Position numbers and translations under genes: made by a program. A stretch of 64,000 bases of DNA from contig NZ_JAPDDT010000004.1 in assembly GCF_025950235.1 (NCBI RefSeq), forward strand, positions 1-64,000, in the 5' to 3' direction. This DNA comes from Luteolibacter arcticus. Lineage in GTDB: Bacteria > Verrucomicrobiota > Verrucomicrobiia > Verrucomicrobiales > Akkermansiaceae. The notes under the pieces were generated by a model. The model worked only from the letters and a program-made list of their open reading frames with translations, was not told where the DNA came from and did not search any database. Positions within the stretch are counted from its first letter, which is position 1. Each line of letters begins with the position of its first letter. Of the stretch, positions 27,363 through 38,303 are shown one piece after another.

Positions 27363-28379
27363 ATGGAATCTGCCGATCTTGGCCACCCGCTGATTTCTCA
27401 CCTTCCGATCCCCCGGAGCCGCCTCGGGGCAACTGAAGGCGAAGAGATTGGCAAGCGGCCGGACTCACAGATCAATGTCCTCAGCGACGCCCGCTTCCGC
27501 CACGTCTATTTCCGCGGACTCAACCCGGTGGGAAGCAAAAGGAAGAACGACGCCATACGCCCCCCCCAGCCCCCTGCGCTCACCGGACCCCAGTCGCCCA
27601 AAGATGCCGACACCCGATTTCTTCGCCGGATCCTGGCTCAGGCCGGCCTGAGTCCGGCACTCTACCGCGCGGCACCGCTGGTCAGGCGCTTGCCTGCCTG
27701 CCTGCGCGCCCTCCGGGTGGAATGTTCCGCAGCTGCGGAGCGATTGTTGGCCGCCAATCCCGCACTGGTGTCCAAGGCACTGGAGTCGCTGTTGATCGGG
27801 ACCACCGAATTGTTCCGCGATCCCGCCATCTTCACGCAATTGGAGCATCACGTCCTTCCGCAGATCGTCCAGCGCGCTACTCCCCCGCGCATCTGGAGCG
27901 CGGCGTGCTCCGATGGCGCAGAGCTCTACTCAGTGGCGATGCTGGTGGCGAAACTTGGCGGGCTCGATGGCAGTCATTTGTTAGGCAGTGATTGCCGTCC
28001 CGAGGCCATCGAACGGGCCAAGCGTGGCGTGTATCCACCGGGAGAACGTGCGCTGCCTGCGGCAACCGCCCGGCATTGGCAGGTGCTCTCCGACGACCGG
28101 ATCGCGATGTCGCACGAAATGCGCCAAGCGGTGAAGTGGGAGCAGGCCGATCTCCTCGCTCCCCGGGCATTGGGAACCTGGGATCTCATCCTTTGCCGCA
28201 ACCTCGCGATCTACCTGGAGCCGATCGCCGCCGACCGGCTCTGGATGCGCCTGGCGGATGCGCTGGCACCCGATGGGTTCCTGGTCGTGGGCAAAGCCGA
28301 GAAGCCCCGGCTGTCATGCCTGCGCCGCATCGCTCCTTCGATCTATTGCAAATGCACCCGTCTTCAACCGAGTTCATGA
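27363..28379 (+). CDS. CheR-type protein-glutamate methyltransferase
   Basis: 338 aa. An N-terminal extension of about 75 residues is unassigned. A CheR_N helical domain (about 80-150) with LESLLIGTTELFRD matches the family's TNFFRD segment. The SAM-binding domain has IWSAACSDGAELYSVAM in place of the usual GCSTGEE-YS-AM, then DLILCRNLAIYL and GFLVVGKAEK. No chemoreceptor or other che gene is nearby. The ATGA overlap with a hybrid kinase suggests a non-chemotaxis signalling pair. Confidence 0.85.
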   Translation: MESADLGHPLISHLPIPRSRLGATEGEEIGKRPDSQINVLSDARFRHVYFRGLNPVGSKRKNDAIRPPQPPALTGPQSPKDADTRFLRRILAQAGLSPALYRAAPLVRRLPACLRALRVECSAAAERLLAANPALVSKALESLLIGTTELFRDPAIFTQLEHHVLPQIVQRATPPRIWSAACSDGAELYSVAMLVAKLGGLDGSHLLGSDCRPEAIERAKRGVYPPGERALPAATARHWQVLSDDRIAMSHEMRQAVKWEQADLLAPRALGTWDLILCRNLAIYLEPIAADRLWMRLADALAPDGFLVVGKAEKPRLSCLRRIAPSIYCKCTRLQPSS

Positions 28380-30611
28380 ACCCTCCCCCCTCCCCGGATG
28401 CAAGGCCACCTTTTTGGCTCGCGGCACTGACTTGCGCGATGGCGGTAGCCTTCTTCGCATGGATGCGGCTCGTCGTGTTTCATGACCGGATCTTCCCCTT
28501 GTCGGTGGTTCTTCCCCTGCTCTTGTGCCTGTGGAATCGCAACCGGGGACTTCTTCACGCGATGGCTCTGAATCCTCGCGGCAGTCACCGCGGTGAAGGT
28601 CCTGATGATCCTGCCAGATGGATCGTTGCCGGTGGCTAACAAGTGGTTCTGGCTGGCTTCAGAATGGGCAAACCTCGGGGTGGTGACTATTGTCGTCCAT
28701 TGCTTGATCGGCGTCCGCGATCGGTTGGACGACAAGCGACGGCGACTCGAGGTGCTCAATGTCGAGCTGGAGCAGAGCAATGTGGAGCTGGCCGCGAGGG
28801 AGGAAGAGATCGCCCATCAGAACGAAGAGTTGCAGAGCCAAACCGAGGAGCTCGAGCAGCAATCGGAAGAACTCCGCCAGCAAGCGGAAGAACTGGAGCA
28901 GCAAGGATCGGATCTCCAGGAGCTGAATCGTGAATTGATGCGGCGTGAGAAAGGACTCGAAACATTGCTCCATTCCGGCCGCTGGATGCGCGGCGACATG
29001 AGCGAGTCCTACGTGATGAGCGGCGTGTGCCAAGCAGCCCTGCAGATCTTGGACGATGTGGCCGTGGCCGAGGTGGTCGCCGTGCGGAAGGGTGCCTATG
29101 AGGTCTGGGGCGATTGCGGATTCGGAATGCGGGGGCGGATGGATGACGGCATCACCTTCGAGCAGGCCTTCGGCTGTCTAGCGGCGGAGAGCGAGCGCAC
29201 GGCCGGCTTGGACGACATCCGTCAGCGCAGCGACCTGAGATTTCCGGCGTCACGCGCGGGGCGCCCGTTGGTTGCCGCCATCGCATCGCCGGTTTGGTAC
29301 GAGGGCGAGGTGGTGGCCACGCTTTGCATCTACAGCGTGGAGCCCAGGGAATGGACGGAGCATGACTTCAGCATCACCGAATGGCTCGCCTCGCAAGGTG
29401 CACTCGCGCTCCAGTCGATCCGCGTCCAAAAGGAACTCGAGACGCGACGACGCGACGCCGAGAATGCCGCGCTTCAGAAGAGCCAGTTCCTCGCCGCGGT
29501 CTCGCATGATGTCCGCACACCGGCGAACGCGATCTCGCTGCTCGCCGAACTCGTCGAGCGGGCAACCACGGACCCACAGCAGTCCCACCGCATACCGGAA
29601 CTGGCGCGGAGCTTGTGGGCGAATGCCCGCTCACTCGTGGATCTGGTGAGTGATGTGCTCGATCTCACCCGGCTCGACTCGGGAGCGGCCGACCTTCACC
29701 TCACCGAGTTTCCCCTGCTAGAACTGATCGACGCCGAGGTCTTCCAAGCGGAGACGACGGCGGTTGGCAAAGGGTTGACCATCGCGAAGGTGGTGCCCTC
29801 GCACTCCGTGAGGCTCTTGACCGATCGCACCAAGCTCAAACGAGTGATCGCGAACCTGTTGAGCAACGCGGTGAAGTTCACCGAGCGAGGCGGTGTCCGG
29901 GTCGAGTGTACCGTCGGCGAAGAGGTCCGAATCTCGATCGCCGACACCGGGATCGGCATTCCCGGTGATGCCGTGGACAAGGTCTTCGATGAATTCTTTC
30001 AACTCCGCAATCCCGAGCGAAACCGCGAGAAAGGCGCGGGTCTCGGGCTTGCGATTTGCCGGCGTTTGGTGGCCACTCTCGGATGCACGCTTTCGCTGGA
30101 CAGCGTCGTGGGAGCCGGTTCGACCTTCACCCTCATCATTCCGAAAGAGCTGGTGGCGAAACCCGTCATCGCCGATGCGGAGAATTCTCCGGAAGCCCGA
30201 CGTGACCACCGCATGCAAGGACTGCGCGTGCTATTGGTGGAGGACAACCAAGTTACCAGGGCCGCCGTGGAAGAACTGCTTTCCGGTGAAGGAGCGAAAG
30301 TCACCGCCGCGGGCGACGGGCAGTCCGCTCTGGCTTTCTTGGAGAATGCCAATTTTGACGTACTATTGTTAGACTTGAACCTCCCGGACATGGACGGAGC
30401 AGGCGTGCTCCAGCGAGTGTCCGAATCCGGCCAGGTCCTGCACCGCAAGATCGTGATTTCCGGAGATGCGCGGCCCGAGCGGCTGATAGAGGTCACGAAA
30501 CTTGGAGCCGACGAAGTCCTCGCGAAGCCGGTAAGCTTGGCGAGGATTCGTGCGGCAATCCTGAAGGATGGTGCCTCTTCGGATCAGAATGGATTGTCCA
30601 CCACCACATAG
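28376..30611 (+). CDS. Hybrid histidine kinase, apparent +1 frameshift near 28571
   Basis: The frame opening at ATG 28376 (coupled to cheR by ATGA) encodes two hydrophobic segments and then 22 unrelated codons. The frame from 28572 continues the membrane domain (ILAAVTAVKVLMILPDG) directly from GLLHAMAL. Dropping one A at 28571/28572 restores a 744-aa kinase. The rest is intact: a long Glu/Gln coiled coil of repeated EELxxQ units (28770-28960), a GAF-like domain, HisKA (VSHDVRTP, His codon 29505), HATPase_c (NLLSNAVKF, GAGLGL) and a receiver domain (LLLDLNLPD near 30370). Without correction, translation could start at ATG 28593. This is a sequencing error, a recent mutation or a recoding site. 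Confidence 0.8.
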
Positions 30612-30985
30612 CCGCCGGAGCGAGACTGGTAGTAGACGTCACCGGACTGATAGTAGCGCTGTCCCTGCCGGGTTACAACCCGGTGGCCGCTCGGGAGTTC
30701 CCTCACGACGGTGGTGTTGGTCCGGGTAGTGGAACCGTAGGGCGAATCCACGACGACGTAACCACTTCCTTGGGGCCGGTAGTAGCGGTCGCCATGGGTA
30801 TAGTATTGGTTTCCGCTGATAGTGACGGTGCGGTAGCCACTAGGGAGCGTCGTGATCACGTGGCTTGACCCGTGATTGTGCCCGTAGTCCGGCGTGGCAG
30901 ACGTCGGGGTTTCGTGGTAGCTGCAACTGGCAAGGGCTCCGAATGCAAGAGCAGCCAGCAGGTTCAAACGATGGTTTCGTTTCAT
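30584..30985 (-). CDS. Lipoprotein with two tandem beta repeats (DUF6515-like)
   Basis: 133 aa. Lipobox LASC, Cys21. After a short linker come two copies of a roughly 40-residue unit, each running LPSG(Y/H)R, then a strand, QYY/RYY, G-D-x-YY and ending GYVVVD(S/N)P. The repeated Tyr-rich strands resemble DUF6515 proteins. Envelope function unknown. Its last 28 bp overlap the end of the convergent kinase gene. Confidence 0.65.
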   Translation of the reverse strand: MKRNHRLNLLAALAFGALASCSYHETPTSATPDYGHNHGSSHVITTLPSGYRTVTISGNQYYTHGDRYYRPQGSGYVVVDSPYGSTTRTNTTVVRELPSGHRVVTRQGQRYYQSGDVYYQSRSGGYVVVDNPF

Positions 30986-31178
30986 GGCATCATTATGTGT
31001 TTTCGCCGGGAGTTCTACCCCCGCCTGACCATTGCTATCGCAATTGGAATGCCGGGAGCCAAAACCCCGTCAAACGACGCTTTATCAAGGGCTGCGGGCG
31101 CATGCCACTTGCACATTGCCGGAACTGCCCTTGCGGATTGCATTCAACGGTCCATCGCCGACCGCAGAATGGCGGTGC

Positions 31179-31925
31179 CTACGCCTGCTTGCGCCACATC
31201 TCCTCCAGCGCGCCGAAGTGCTGGAGGACATCAAGGATCAGTTCGGCACCGAGCTTCGCGCAAGCGGCCCGGCCTTGGATGGCGGGGAGCAGTGCATGAA
31301 GGACGATTGAGCTGCCTTCGTTCGCGCCGCGTGCATTCAGGTCGCCGGTCTCCAGTGGAGCCAGACGTCCGCCGTTCCCGCTGTGATGTTGTAGGTCGAT
31401 GACTGGCGGCGGAAAGCCGGCTAGCTGAAGGATGTCAGCGGCAAGATAGAGCGAAGCCTCTTCCGGAGAAAGGCGGAAACTCAGCCCTCCAGTCGTCGGG
31501 TCGTCGTGAAGGACCAGCAGGCCGTCATAGCGCTCTGTGGCAAGTTCGCGGCTGAGGATGGCGCGGACTTCCTCTTCCGCGGCGGGCGCACCCGCAGCCC
31601 ACGCAAGCGGATCCGCCAGAGGAAAGGCTACCAGCTCGGTGTGGTAATGATTCGCCGGGGCCTGCAGCAGCCGCAGGGTGGCGTGAAAGACAGCGTCGGT
31701 GCTGCCGCGGTCGTACGGGCTGAGGCCCGCAACAACCAGCAAACGGCGGCGAACTTCGCCGGTGGGCCGGAGTACGGTCTTCACCACCGGCCAGTCAGTG
31801 CCGCCGGAGTGGATGGTGGATGGAATGCTGACCAACAGCTCGGGGACATCGAGCGCCATCTCGAAGTACGGCGCGAGGATATGGCGAACCTCCGAAGTCG
31901 AGGGCGGCGGAAAGAGCGGTTTCAT
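31179..31925 (-). CDS. Unknown protein coupled to the sulfate transporter operon
   Basis: 248 aa, no signal peptide, no recognised family. Pattern [13 protein letters not shown], then [16 protein letters not shown], then [14 protein letters not shown] suggests an alpha/beta fold with a conserved-looking His-His-Ser loop. There is a vague likeness to M14-type amidohydrolase folds, but the H-x-x-E metal motif is missing. Its start overlaps the cysA stop by ATGA, so it is made with the sulfate ABC transporter and may be a product-handling enzyme. Confidence 0.6.
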   Translation of the reverse strand: MKPLFPPPSTSEVRHILAPYFEMALDVPELLVSIPSTIHSGGTDWPVVKTVLRPTGEVRRRLLVVAGLSPYDRGSTDAVFHATLRLLQAPANHYHTELVAFPLADPLAWAAGAPAAEEEVRAILSRELATERYDGLLVLHDDPTTGGLSFRLSPEEASLYLAADILQLAGFPPPVIDLQHHSGNGGRLAPLETGDLNARGANEGSSIVLHALLPAIQGRAACAKLGAELILDVLQHFGALEEMWRKQA

Positions 31926-32941
31926 GGCGAGTGAATGGTGGGATCGGGTTTGTGAGCTTTGGTGGAAGGTTTCGGCTCGGGAAAACGCAGGCCGACGATG
32001 TCGCCGTTTTCCAATGCCATCTCGTCGACCTGTTCGCGGGTTGCCCAGACCTCGATCTCCCGGCGGCTGCCGGTCTCCGGCACGACGCTGAGACGGGCGA
32101 AAGGACCGGCGACGAAGAGGTGGCTGACCCGGCCGGCGACGCTCACGCCTTCCTCGGCAGCGAATTTCAGCTCGATCTCGTGTGGCCGGACATAGCGGCC
32201 ATCGTCGAGCTTGTTCACTTCGCCGAGGAACTCGTAAACGAAGGAGGTACGAGGTTCATCGTAGATCCCCTGCGGCGCGCCGGTCTGCTCGATCCGCGCG
32301 TTGCGCATGACCACGACCTCGTCGGCGAGCTCCAGCGCTTCCTCCTGGTCGTGCGTGACGAAGAGAGTCGTCAGGCCGATCTCGTCGTGGAACTGGCGCA
32401 GCCAGCGACGCAGGTCCTTACGCACCTGGGCATCGAGCGCGCCGAAGGGCTCGTCGAGCAGCAATACCTTCGGCCGGATGGCAAGGGCGCGGGCGAGGGC
32501 GACGCGCTGGCGCTGGCCGCCGGAAAGCTCGTGCGGGCGGCGTTTGTCGAGCCCATCGAGCTTCACCAAATGGAGCAACTCCTTCACGCGGGCATCGATC
32601 TCGCTTTTCGCCGGCCGCTTCGAGCCAGGCAGCACGGTCAGGCCGAAGGCGATATTGTCCGCCACGGTCATGTGCTTGAAGAGCGCGTAGTGCTGGAAGA
32701 CGAAGCCGACGCCGCGCTTGCCAGCGGGCACATCGGTCACATCCTCACCGTGGAAAAGCACGCGGCCGCTGCCGGGATCGGCGTATTCAAGGCCGGCGAC
32801 GATTCGCAGCAACGTGGTCTTCCCGGATCCGGAAGGACCTAACAGCGCCGTCAATGAGCCGTCGGGAATTTCGAGCGAGACGTCCTCGAGCGCCGTGTAG
32901 GTGCCGAAGGTCTTGTGGATGGACTGGATGGAGACGGACAT
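31922..32941 (-). CDS. cysA: Sulfate/thiosulfate ABC transporter ATP-binding protein CysA
   Basis: 339 aa. Walker [10 protein letters not shown] (Lys41), Q-loop in FVFQHYALF, signature LSGGQRQR, Walker [13 protein letters not shown] and switch His in THDQEEA. The C-terminal regulatory TOBE-type domain (about 240-325) with [10 protein letters not shown] is typical of CysA. It couples ATP hydrolysis to sulfate import through CysT and CysW, encoded just upstream. Confidence 0.95.
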   Translation of the reverse strand: MSVSIQSIHKTFGTYTALEDVSLEIPDGSLTALLGPSGSGKTTLLRIVAGLEYADPGSGRVLFHGEDVTDVPAGKRGVGFVFQHYALFKHMTVADNIAFGLTVLPGSKRPAKSEIDARVKELLHLVKLDGLDKRRPHELSGGQRQRVALARALAIRPKVLLLDEPFGALDAQVRKDLRRWLRQFHDEIGLTTLFVTHDQEEALELADEVVVMRNARIEQTGAPQGIYDEPRTSFVYEFLGEVNKLDDGRYVRPHEIELKFAAEEGVSVAGRVSHLFVAGPFARLSVVPETGSRREIEVWATREQVDEMALENGDIVGLRFPEPKPSTKAHKPDPTIHSP

Positions 32942-32983
32942 GGAAGGAGACGCGAGACTTGAAGACGGGAGGAGACGAAGGGA

Positions 32984-33823
32984 TCAGTGTCTCCCTTTCG
33001 CCGAGTGGCCGGTGAAGTGTTCGACCGCGGTTTTCAAGCCGAGGGTAACGAGCGCGAGCAGCGCCAACAGCGCGGCGCAGGCGAAGGCGGCGCTGAAATG
33101 ATATTCATTGTAGAGCACCTCGACGTGCAGTGGCAGCGTATTGGTCTTGCCGCGGATGTGGCCGGAGACCACCGAGACCGCGCCGAATTCGCCCATCGCG
33201 CGGGCGTTGCAGAGCAGCACGCCGTAGAGCAGGCCCCACTTGATATTGGGAATGGTGACGCGCCGGAAGATTTGCCAGCCATGCGCGCCGAGCGTGACGG
33301 CGGCCTCTTCCTGGTCACTTCCCTGGCTTTCCATCAGCGGGATCAGCTCGCGGGCGACGAACGGAAAGGTCACGAAGACGGTCGCGAGAATGATCCCCGG
33401 CATGGCGAAGATGATCTGGATGTCGTTCTCCTGAAGGAACGGACCGAACCACCCCCGCGCGCCGAATAGCAGCACGAATACAAGACCCGCGATCACCGGT
33501 GAAACGGCAAAGGGCAGGTCGATCAGCGCAAGCAGGAACGAGCGCCCCTTGAACCGGAACTTGGTGATCAGCCACGCGGCGGCAACTCCGAAAACCGTAT
33601 TGAGCGGGACGGAGATCAAAGCGGCGATCAGCGTGAGCTTCACGGCGGACAGCGCCGCATCCTCGGTGAGCGATTTCACCAGCACGTCCGTGCCGCGGCG
33701 GAAGGCCTCGATGAACACCGCCGCCAACGGCAGAAGCAGGAACAGCGTGAGGACCGTGAATGCGAGTCCGATGAGCAGCCAGCGGACCGGAGCGGACTCA
33801 GTGGTGACAGAGCGATAGGCCAT
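32984..33823 (-). CDS. cysW: Sulfate ABC transporter permease CysW
   Basis: 279 aa with about six membrane helices. The cytoplasmic EAA loop reads [22 protein letters not shown], and [18 protein letters not shown] is characteristic of CysW. It forms the channel with CysT. It starts 4 bp after cysT, so translation is tightly linked. Confidence 0.93.
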   Translation of the reverse strand: MAYRSVTTESAPVRWLLIGLAFTVLTLFLLLPLAAVFIEAFRRGTDVLVKSLTEDAALSAVKLTLIAALISVPLNTVFGVAAAWLITKFRFKGRSFLLALIDLPFAVSPVIAGLVFVLLFGARGWFGPFLQENDIQIIFAMPGIILATVFVTFPFVARELIPLMESQGSDQEEAAVTLGAHGWQIFRRVTIPNIKWGLLYGVLLCNARAMGEFGAVSVVSGHIRGKTNTLPLHVEVLYNEYHFSAAFACAALLALLALVTLGLKTAVEHFTGHSAKGRH

Positions 33824-33827
33824 CGGT

Positions 33828-34646
33828 TCAGCGGGTCTGCCAGTTCAGGCGACGTTGGAGGAGGTTGATGAGAAAGAGCAAACCAAAGGAAACGATCAGC
33901 ATCCCGGAGGCGATGACCGCGGCGGCCTCGTACTTGAACTGCTCCAGTTGCTTGACGATGAGCAGCGGCAGGATCTCGGTCTTCATCGGCAAGTTGCCGG
34001 AGATGAAGATGACCGAGCCATATTCGCCGATGGCCCGGGCAAAGGCCAAGGTGAAGCCGGTGATCAGCGCGGGCACGAGCATCGGGAAGATCACCCGCCG
34101 GAAGGTCGTCCAACGGCCGGCCCCAAGACTGGCGGCTGCTTCCTCAAGCTCGCCGCCGAGATCCTCCATCACCGGCTGCACGGTGCGGACAACGAAGGGA
34201 AAGCCAATGAAGGTCAGTGCGATGAAAACCCCGACAGGGCTGTAGGCGCTCTTGATGCCCAATTCCGCAAGGTGGCTCCCGATCCACCCGTTCGGCGCAT
34301 AAATCTGGGTGAGCGTGATGCCCGCGACCGCCGTGGGCAGCGCGAAAGGAAGGTCCACGATGGCATCGAGGATCTTCCTTCCGGGAAACTCATAGCGCAC
34401 CAGCACCCACGCGACCAGCAGGCCGAAAACCACGCTGACGGCGGCGGCGGCGGCACTCGCCCCGAAGGTCAGCTTGGCGGCGGCCAGCACCCGCGGTGAA
34501 GAGAGGATGGCCCACCACTCTCCCGGTCCCAGGCCCGCCGCCTTGATGAACAAGGCAGCCAGCGGGATGAGGATGATGCCGCTCAGCCAGAAGATGGTGA
34601 TGCCCATCGACAGACCGAAGCCGGGAATTACGCGAGGTTTCGCCAT
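33828..34646 (-). CDS. cysT: Sulfate ABC transporter permease CysT (CysU)
   Basis: 272 aa with six membrane helices. The EAA loop is [21 protein letters not shown], and [19 protein letters not shown] is the CysT/CysU signature. [14 protein letters not shown] also matches. It is transcribed after the two sulfate-binding protein genes. Confidence 0.93.
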   Translation of the reverse strand: MAKPRVIPGFGLSMGITIFWLSGIILIPLAALFIKAAGLGPGEWWAILSSPRVLAAAKLTFGASAAAAAVSVVFGLLVAWVLVRYEFPGRKILDAIVDLPFALPTAVAGITLTQIYAPNGWIGSHLAELGIKSAYSPVGVFIALTFIGFPFVVRTVQPVMEDLGGELEEAAASLGAGRWTTFRRVIFPMLVPALITGFTLAFARAIGEYGSVIFISGNLPMKTEILPLLIVKQLEQFKYEAAAVIASGMLIVSFGLLFLINLLQRRLNWQTR

Positions 34647-34745
34647 GGAGTGTTCAGTTTTCAGTTCGAAGTTTTCAGCAATGGCAACCCGCCCGGCAGG
34701 CTGCTTTCTCTGAAAACCCGATCCTGAGACCTCTCAAACTGCGTC

Positions 34746-35759
34746 TTACTTTACCCCGTAGGCTTGGTCGAAGGTGCCGCCGTCCTCGAAGTGGGTCTTC
34801 TGCGCCTTGGCCCAGCCGCCGAAGTCCTTGTCCACGGTCACCAGCGGGATCGTCTGCAGCTTGCTGCTGAACTTCGCGAGGATCTCCGCCTTGCGGGGAC
34901 GATAGAAGTGCTTGCCCGCCAGTTCCTGGGCTTCGTCGGTGTAAAGGAACTCCAGATAGGCCTTCGCCGCGGCGGCGGTGCCATGTTTCTCGGCATTCTT
35001 TTCCACCACTGCGACCGGAGGCTCCGCCAGGATGCTCAGGGATGGATAGACGATCTCCGTTTGATCCGGAAACTGCTTGGCAATGAGATACGCCTCATTC
35101 TCCCAGGAAAGGAAGACGTCGCCGATCTTGTTCTGGGCAAACGTGTTCGTCGAGGCCCGGGCACCGGTGTCGAGAATCGGAACGTTCTTGAAGAGCTTCG
35201 TGATGTACTCGAGCGCCTTTGCCTGATCCCCTCCGTTTTGCTTCTCCGCCCACGCCCAGGCCGCGAGATAGTTCCAGCGTGCACCACCGGAAGTCTTCGG
35301 GTCCGGCGTAATCAACTGCGTGCCTTCCTTGACGAGGTCACCCCAGTCCTTGATGCCCTTGGGGTTTCCCTTGCGGACGACGAAGACGATCGTGGAGGTG
35401 TAGGGCGAGCTGTTGTCCGGCAACTTCGCCTGCCAATCCTCGGGCAGCAACTTCGCCTGCTTGGCGATGATGTCGATGTCACCGGCAAGCGCCAATGTGA
35501 CGACATCCGCTGGCTGACCGTCGATGACCGAGCGTGCTTGCTTTCCGGAGCCGCCGTGAGACTGGGTGATCTTGATCTTACCCTTGCCATCGGCTTCCCA
35601 CTTCTTGGCGAACGCGACATTCACCTCTTCGTAGAATTCGCGGGTCGGATCATAGGAGACGTTCTGGAGTTCGAGTTCTCCAGAGCCACCTTTCTTGCCG
35701 CAGCCCGGCAGCGTCAGCAGGGAGGCCAGGACGAGCGGGATAAAATGTCGTGATTTCAT
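34746..35759 (-). CDS. sbp: Sulfate-binding protein (first copy)
   Basis: 337 aa. Signal peptide with a lipobox-like LPGC (Cys20), suggesting it is tethered rather than free in the periplasm. The Sbp family patterns are clear: [68 protein letters not shown] and FYRPRK. It captures sulfate (or thiosulfate) for CysTWA. A second, closely similar copy is immediately upstream. Confidence 0.92.
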   Translation of the reverse strand: MKSRHFIPLVLASLLTLPGCGKKGGSGELELQNVSYDPTREFYEEVNVAFAKKWEADGKGKIKITQSHGGSGKQARSVIDGQPADVVTLALAGDIDIIAKQAKLLPEDWQAKLPDNSSPYTSTIVFVVRKGNPKGIKDWGDLVKEGTQLITPDPKTSGGARWNYLAAWAWAEKQNGGDQAKALEYITKLFKNVPILDTGARASTNTFAQNKIGDVFLSWENEAYLIAKQFPDQTEIVYPSLSILAEPPVAVVEKNAEKHGTAAAAKAYLEFLYTDEAQELAGKHFYRPRKAEILAKFSSKLQTIPLVTVDKDFGGWAKAQKTHFEDGGTFDQAYGVK

Positions 35760-35779
35760 GGTTTCAGTATCGGTGAGGT

Positions 35780-36793
35780 TTATGGGGTGTAAATCTGGTC
35801 GAAGACGCCACCATCGGCGAAGTGAGTTTGCTGGGCCTTCGGCCAGCCGCCGAAGTGGTCAATGGTGACGAGTTCGATCTTCGGGAAAGCGGACGCGTAT
35901 TTCGCCGCGGCCTGCGGGTCGCGAGGACGGTAGAAATGCTTGCCGGCAAGGTCCTGACCTTCCGGGGTGTAGAGGAACTCGAGATAGGCCTTCGCGGCCT
36001 CGGTGCTGCCCTTTTTTGCCGCGACCTTTTCCACCACCGCGACAGGCGGCTCGGCCAGGATGCTCAGCGAGGGATAGACAATCTCGGTCTCCCCGGGGAA
36101 CTGCTTCGCGATCAGATGAGCCTCGTTCTCCCACGAGAGGAGGACGTCGCCGATCTTGTTTTGCGCGAAGGTCGTGGTGGATCCACGCGCCCCGGAGTCG
36201 AGCACCGGCACGTTCTTGTAGAGCTTGGTGATGTAGTCGCGGGCGGCCTGTTGGTCGCCGCCGTTTTGCTTCTCCGCCCATGCCCAGCCGGCGAGGTAGG
36301 TCCACCGCGGAGCACCGCCGGTCTTCGGATCGGGCGTAATCACCTTCACCCCGTCTTTCACGAGATCTCCCCAGTCCTTGATGCCGCCGGGATTCCCCTT
36401 CCGGACGACGAAGACGATCGTGGAAGTGTAGGGCGAGCTGTTGTTAGGAAGCTTGGTCTGCCAGTCGGCGGGAAGAAGACCTGTCTGCTTCGAGATCATG
36501 TCGATGTCCAGCGACAGCGCGAGCGTGACCACATCGGCCGGCTGGCCGTCGATGACCGCACGGGCTTGCTTCCCGGATCCCCCGTGGGACTGGGTGATGG
36601 TGATCTCCCCTTTCCCATCGGCCACCCACTTCTTGGCAAAGGCCGCGTTGACCTCCTGGTAAAATTCGCGGGTCGGATCGTAGGAAACGTTCTGCAGCTC
36701 GGTGACTTTGCCGGAACCCGGGCGCTTCTCTCCGCACCCCGGCAGAGCGATGAGCGCTGCGAGGAGGGTGGGAATCAATGCGTGTGCTTTCAT
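35780..36793 (-). CDS. sbp: Sulfate-binding protein (second, paralogous copy)
   Basis: 337 aa from ATG 36793; the longer frame to 36820 is not needed. Same lipobox-like LPGC and the same sequence landmarks as its neighbour ([40 protein letters not shown]). The two differ in the linker after the lipobox, in charge clusters and in the C-terminus. This points to an old tandem duplication with possible specialisation, for example sulfate versus thiosulfate or affinity range. 20 bp separates the two genes. Confidence 0.92.
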   Translation of the reverse strand: MKAHALIPTLLAALIALPGCGEKRPGSGKVTELQNVSYDPTREFYQEVNAAFAKKWVADGKGEITITQSHGGSGKQARAVIDGQPADVVTLALSLDIDMISKQTGLLPADWQTKLPNNSSPYTSTIVFVVRKGNPGGIKDWGDLVKDGVKVITPDPKTGGAPRWTYLAGWAWAEKQNGGDQQAARDYITKLYKNVPVLDSGARGSTTTFAQNKIGDVLLSWENEAHLIAKQFPGETEIVYPSLSILAEPPVAVVEKVAAKKGSTEAAKAYLEFLYTPEGQDLAGKHFYRPRDPQAAAKYASAFPKIELVTIDHFGGWPKAQQTHFADGGVFDQIYTP

Positions 36794-36828
36794 GTTAGAG
36801 AAGAGGGTTCGGGCTGACATCCCGCGCT

Positions 36829-38046
36829 TCAGAAGTAGAGGCGGAGGCCCGTGAGGAAGGTGACGCCCTCGTAGTCGCCGCCATTGCCCCCGCCATCCAG
36901 CTTGGCATACTCGGCACCGGCCATCAGCTTCAGCTTGTCGCCGTGGATGAAGTACTGTGCGCCGAGATAGAGCGCGTGATATTCGTCGCCGCGACCGCCG
37001 CCCGTGAGGTTTGGCGCCTCGCTCTCGTAGCGGGTCTGGCGGATCACGCTGTCGGGGCCATCGCCCGTGGTGAAGCTGTAGCGGCCGACAAGCTGGAGAC
37101 GCTTCGGGATGAGATCATACATCGGCTGGATGAAGAAGCCGAAGACATCGCCGTCCCGGCCTTCACCGCCGGAGCCATTGAAGCCCTCGACCACCAGCGC
37201 CCATGGTCCCTGCTCGCCCCAGAAGGTGGCAGAGACAATGTCGTCGTAGCGGGTGAAGAGATAGTCGTCCTTGTCGTGGCCGCTGTGGATCCAGTCGAGG
37301 CGGAAGTCCGCCTTCTCCCACCCGAAGCACGCCTTCGCATCGTAGCCGACGCCGGCACCCACGCTGTACTCTCCGCCGAACTTGCCGAACTCCTTGTCGC
37401 TGTCGTTCGAATAGCCGCCGACCTGCCAGGTGAAGTCCCCCGCCTTGCCCTCCGCCGTGAGGCCGAGGATGCGATTCACGCGGAGCTGGTTGAAAACCTG
37501 CGAGCTGTCGAAGGTCTGCTGGAGGTCGCTCGATTGCAGCCAGTCGAAGTAGCCGATCAGCGGCTTGATATGGCCGGCGGTGAGCGTGAAATTCTTGTTA
37601 GGCTTCCACTTGATGTAGGCATCTTCGAGTCCGTTGTAGAAGGGATCGAAATTGTCCGTGCTCTGGAAGGTCGCGCGGAGCTCGATGGTCTTGTCGAACA
37701 TCTTCGCGTCAAAGCCAAACCGGAATCGCCGGTCCTCCCACCCATCGACGTCGCCTTGATCGGAATCCACCCAATAGTACTGCCCCTGATACTTCCCGAT
37801 CAACTTGAACTCCTGCAGCAGCGGATTCTCGTCGTTCTTGTAGAGCACGAAGTTGCTCCACAGCTTGTCGAACGTCGCCGTCTCCTCTGCCGAGGGCGTG
37901 CTGAAAGGTTCGAAGGCCATGCTGGTCGAGGGGACGCCAAGGAGTGTTCCCGTCGCGATGAGCAGCGGGACGTTGGAAAATCGGGATGCACAGGCAGCAA
38001 CGGAGATATTCCGCACTCCCGGGGTTCGGGTGGTGGTGGTTTTCAT
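36829..38046 (-). CDS. Phosphate-selective-porin-like (OprO/OprP) outer membrane channel
   Basis: 405 aa from ATG 38046 with a signal peptide (cleavage near MAFEP, about residue 45). The mature part is a beta-barrel with alternating strands, [22 protein letters not shown] (the O/P-porin strand pattern, here cut short: [12 protein letters not shown]) and a terminal aromatic LRLYF. O/P porins are anion-selective. Its place directly before two sulfate-binding proteins suggests a sulfate or organosulfur anion channel. Upstream 38047-38303 (257 bp) is non-coding and likely carries the operon promoter; I searched for a SAM riboswitch core there and did not find one. Confidence 0.82.
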   Translation of the reverse strand: MKTTTTRTPGVRNISVAACASRFSNVPLLIATGTLLGVPSTSMAFEPFSTPSAEETATFDKLWSNFVLYKNDENPLLQEFKLIGKYQGQYYWVDSDQGDVDGWEDRRFRFGFDAKMFDKTIELRATFQSTDNFDPFYNGLEDAYIKWKPNKNFTLTAGHIKPLIGYFDWLQSSDLQQTFDSSQVFNQLRVNRILGLTAEGKAGDFTWQVGGYSNDSDKEFGKFGGEYSVGAGVGYDAKACFGWEKADFRLDWIHSGHDKDDYLFTRYDDIVSATFWGEQGPWALVVEGFNGSGGEGRDGDVFGFFIQPMYDLIPKRLQLVGRYSFTTGDGPDSVIRQTRYESEAPNLTGGGRGDEYHALYLGAQYFIHGDKLKLMAGAEYAKLDGGGNGGDYEGVTFLTGLRLYF

Positions 38047-38303
38047 GGATATTGAATGCTCCAATGGAGAGGCTCGGGTGCCCTTGGTAAGGGGTTGCGG
38101 GACTCGGGGAGCTGCCTCGCAGGCAAAAAGAGACCACCGATGGGAAATGCGGGAACGGGACGGAGATGCGCATCGCGGCGCTCTCACCGTGTTTTTGGGT
38201 CCGTTCGCCGAGTTCCTCCGGTGGTCCGGTTGGGTCTCTTGAATCAGGAAACGTGGCGTACTCGCATGCGGCCCGCGATGTGAAAGGGGAAACGGTTAGT
38301 GCT

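Noticed and set aside
35822-38055. Two long plus-strand frames opposite the second sulfate-binding protein and the porin
   Set aside because: Antisense shadows; the minus-strand proteins are clear family members.
38047-38303. Possible SAM-type riboswitch upstream of the porin
   Set aside because: Hairpins and a GGAGG-like segment are present, but I could not fit any SAM, SAH or cobalamin riboswitch core to it.
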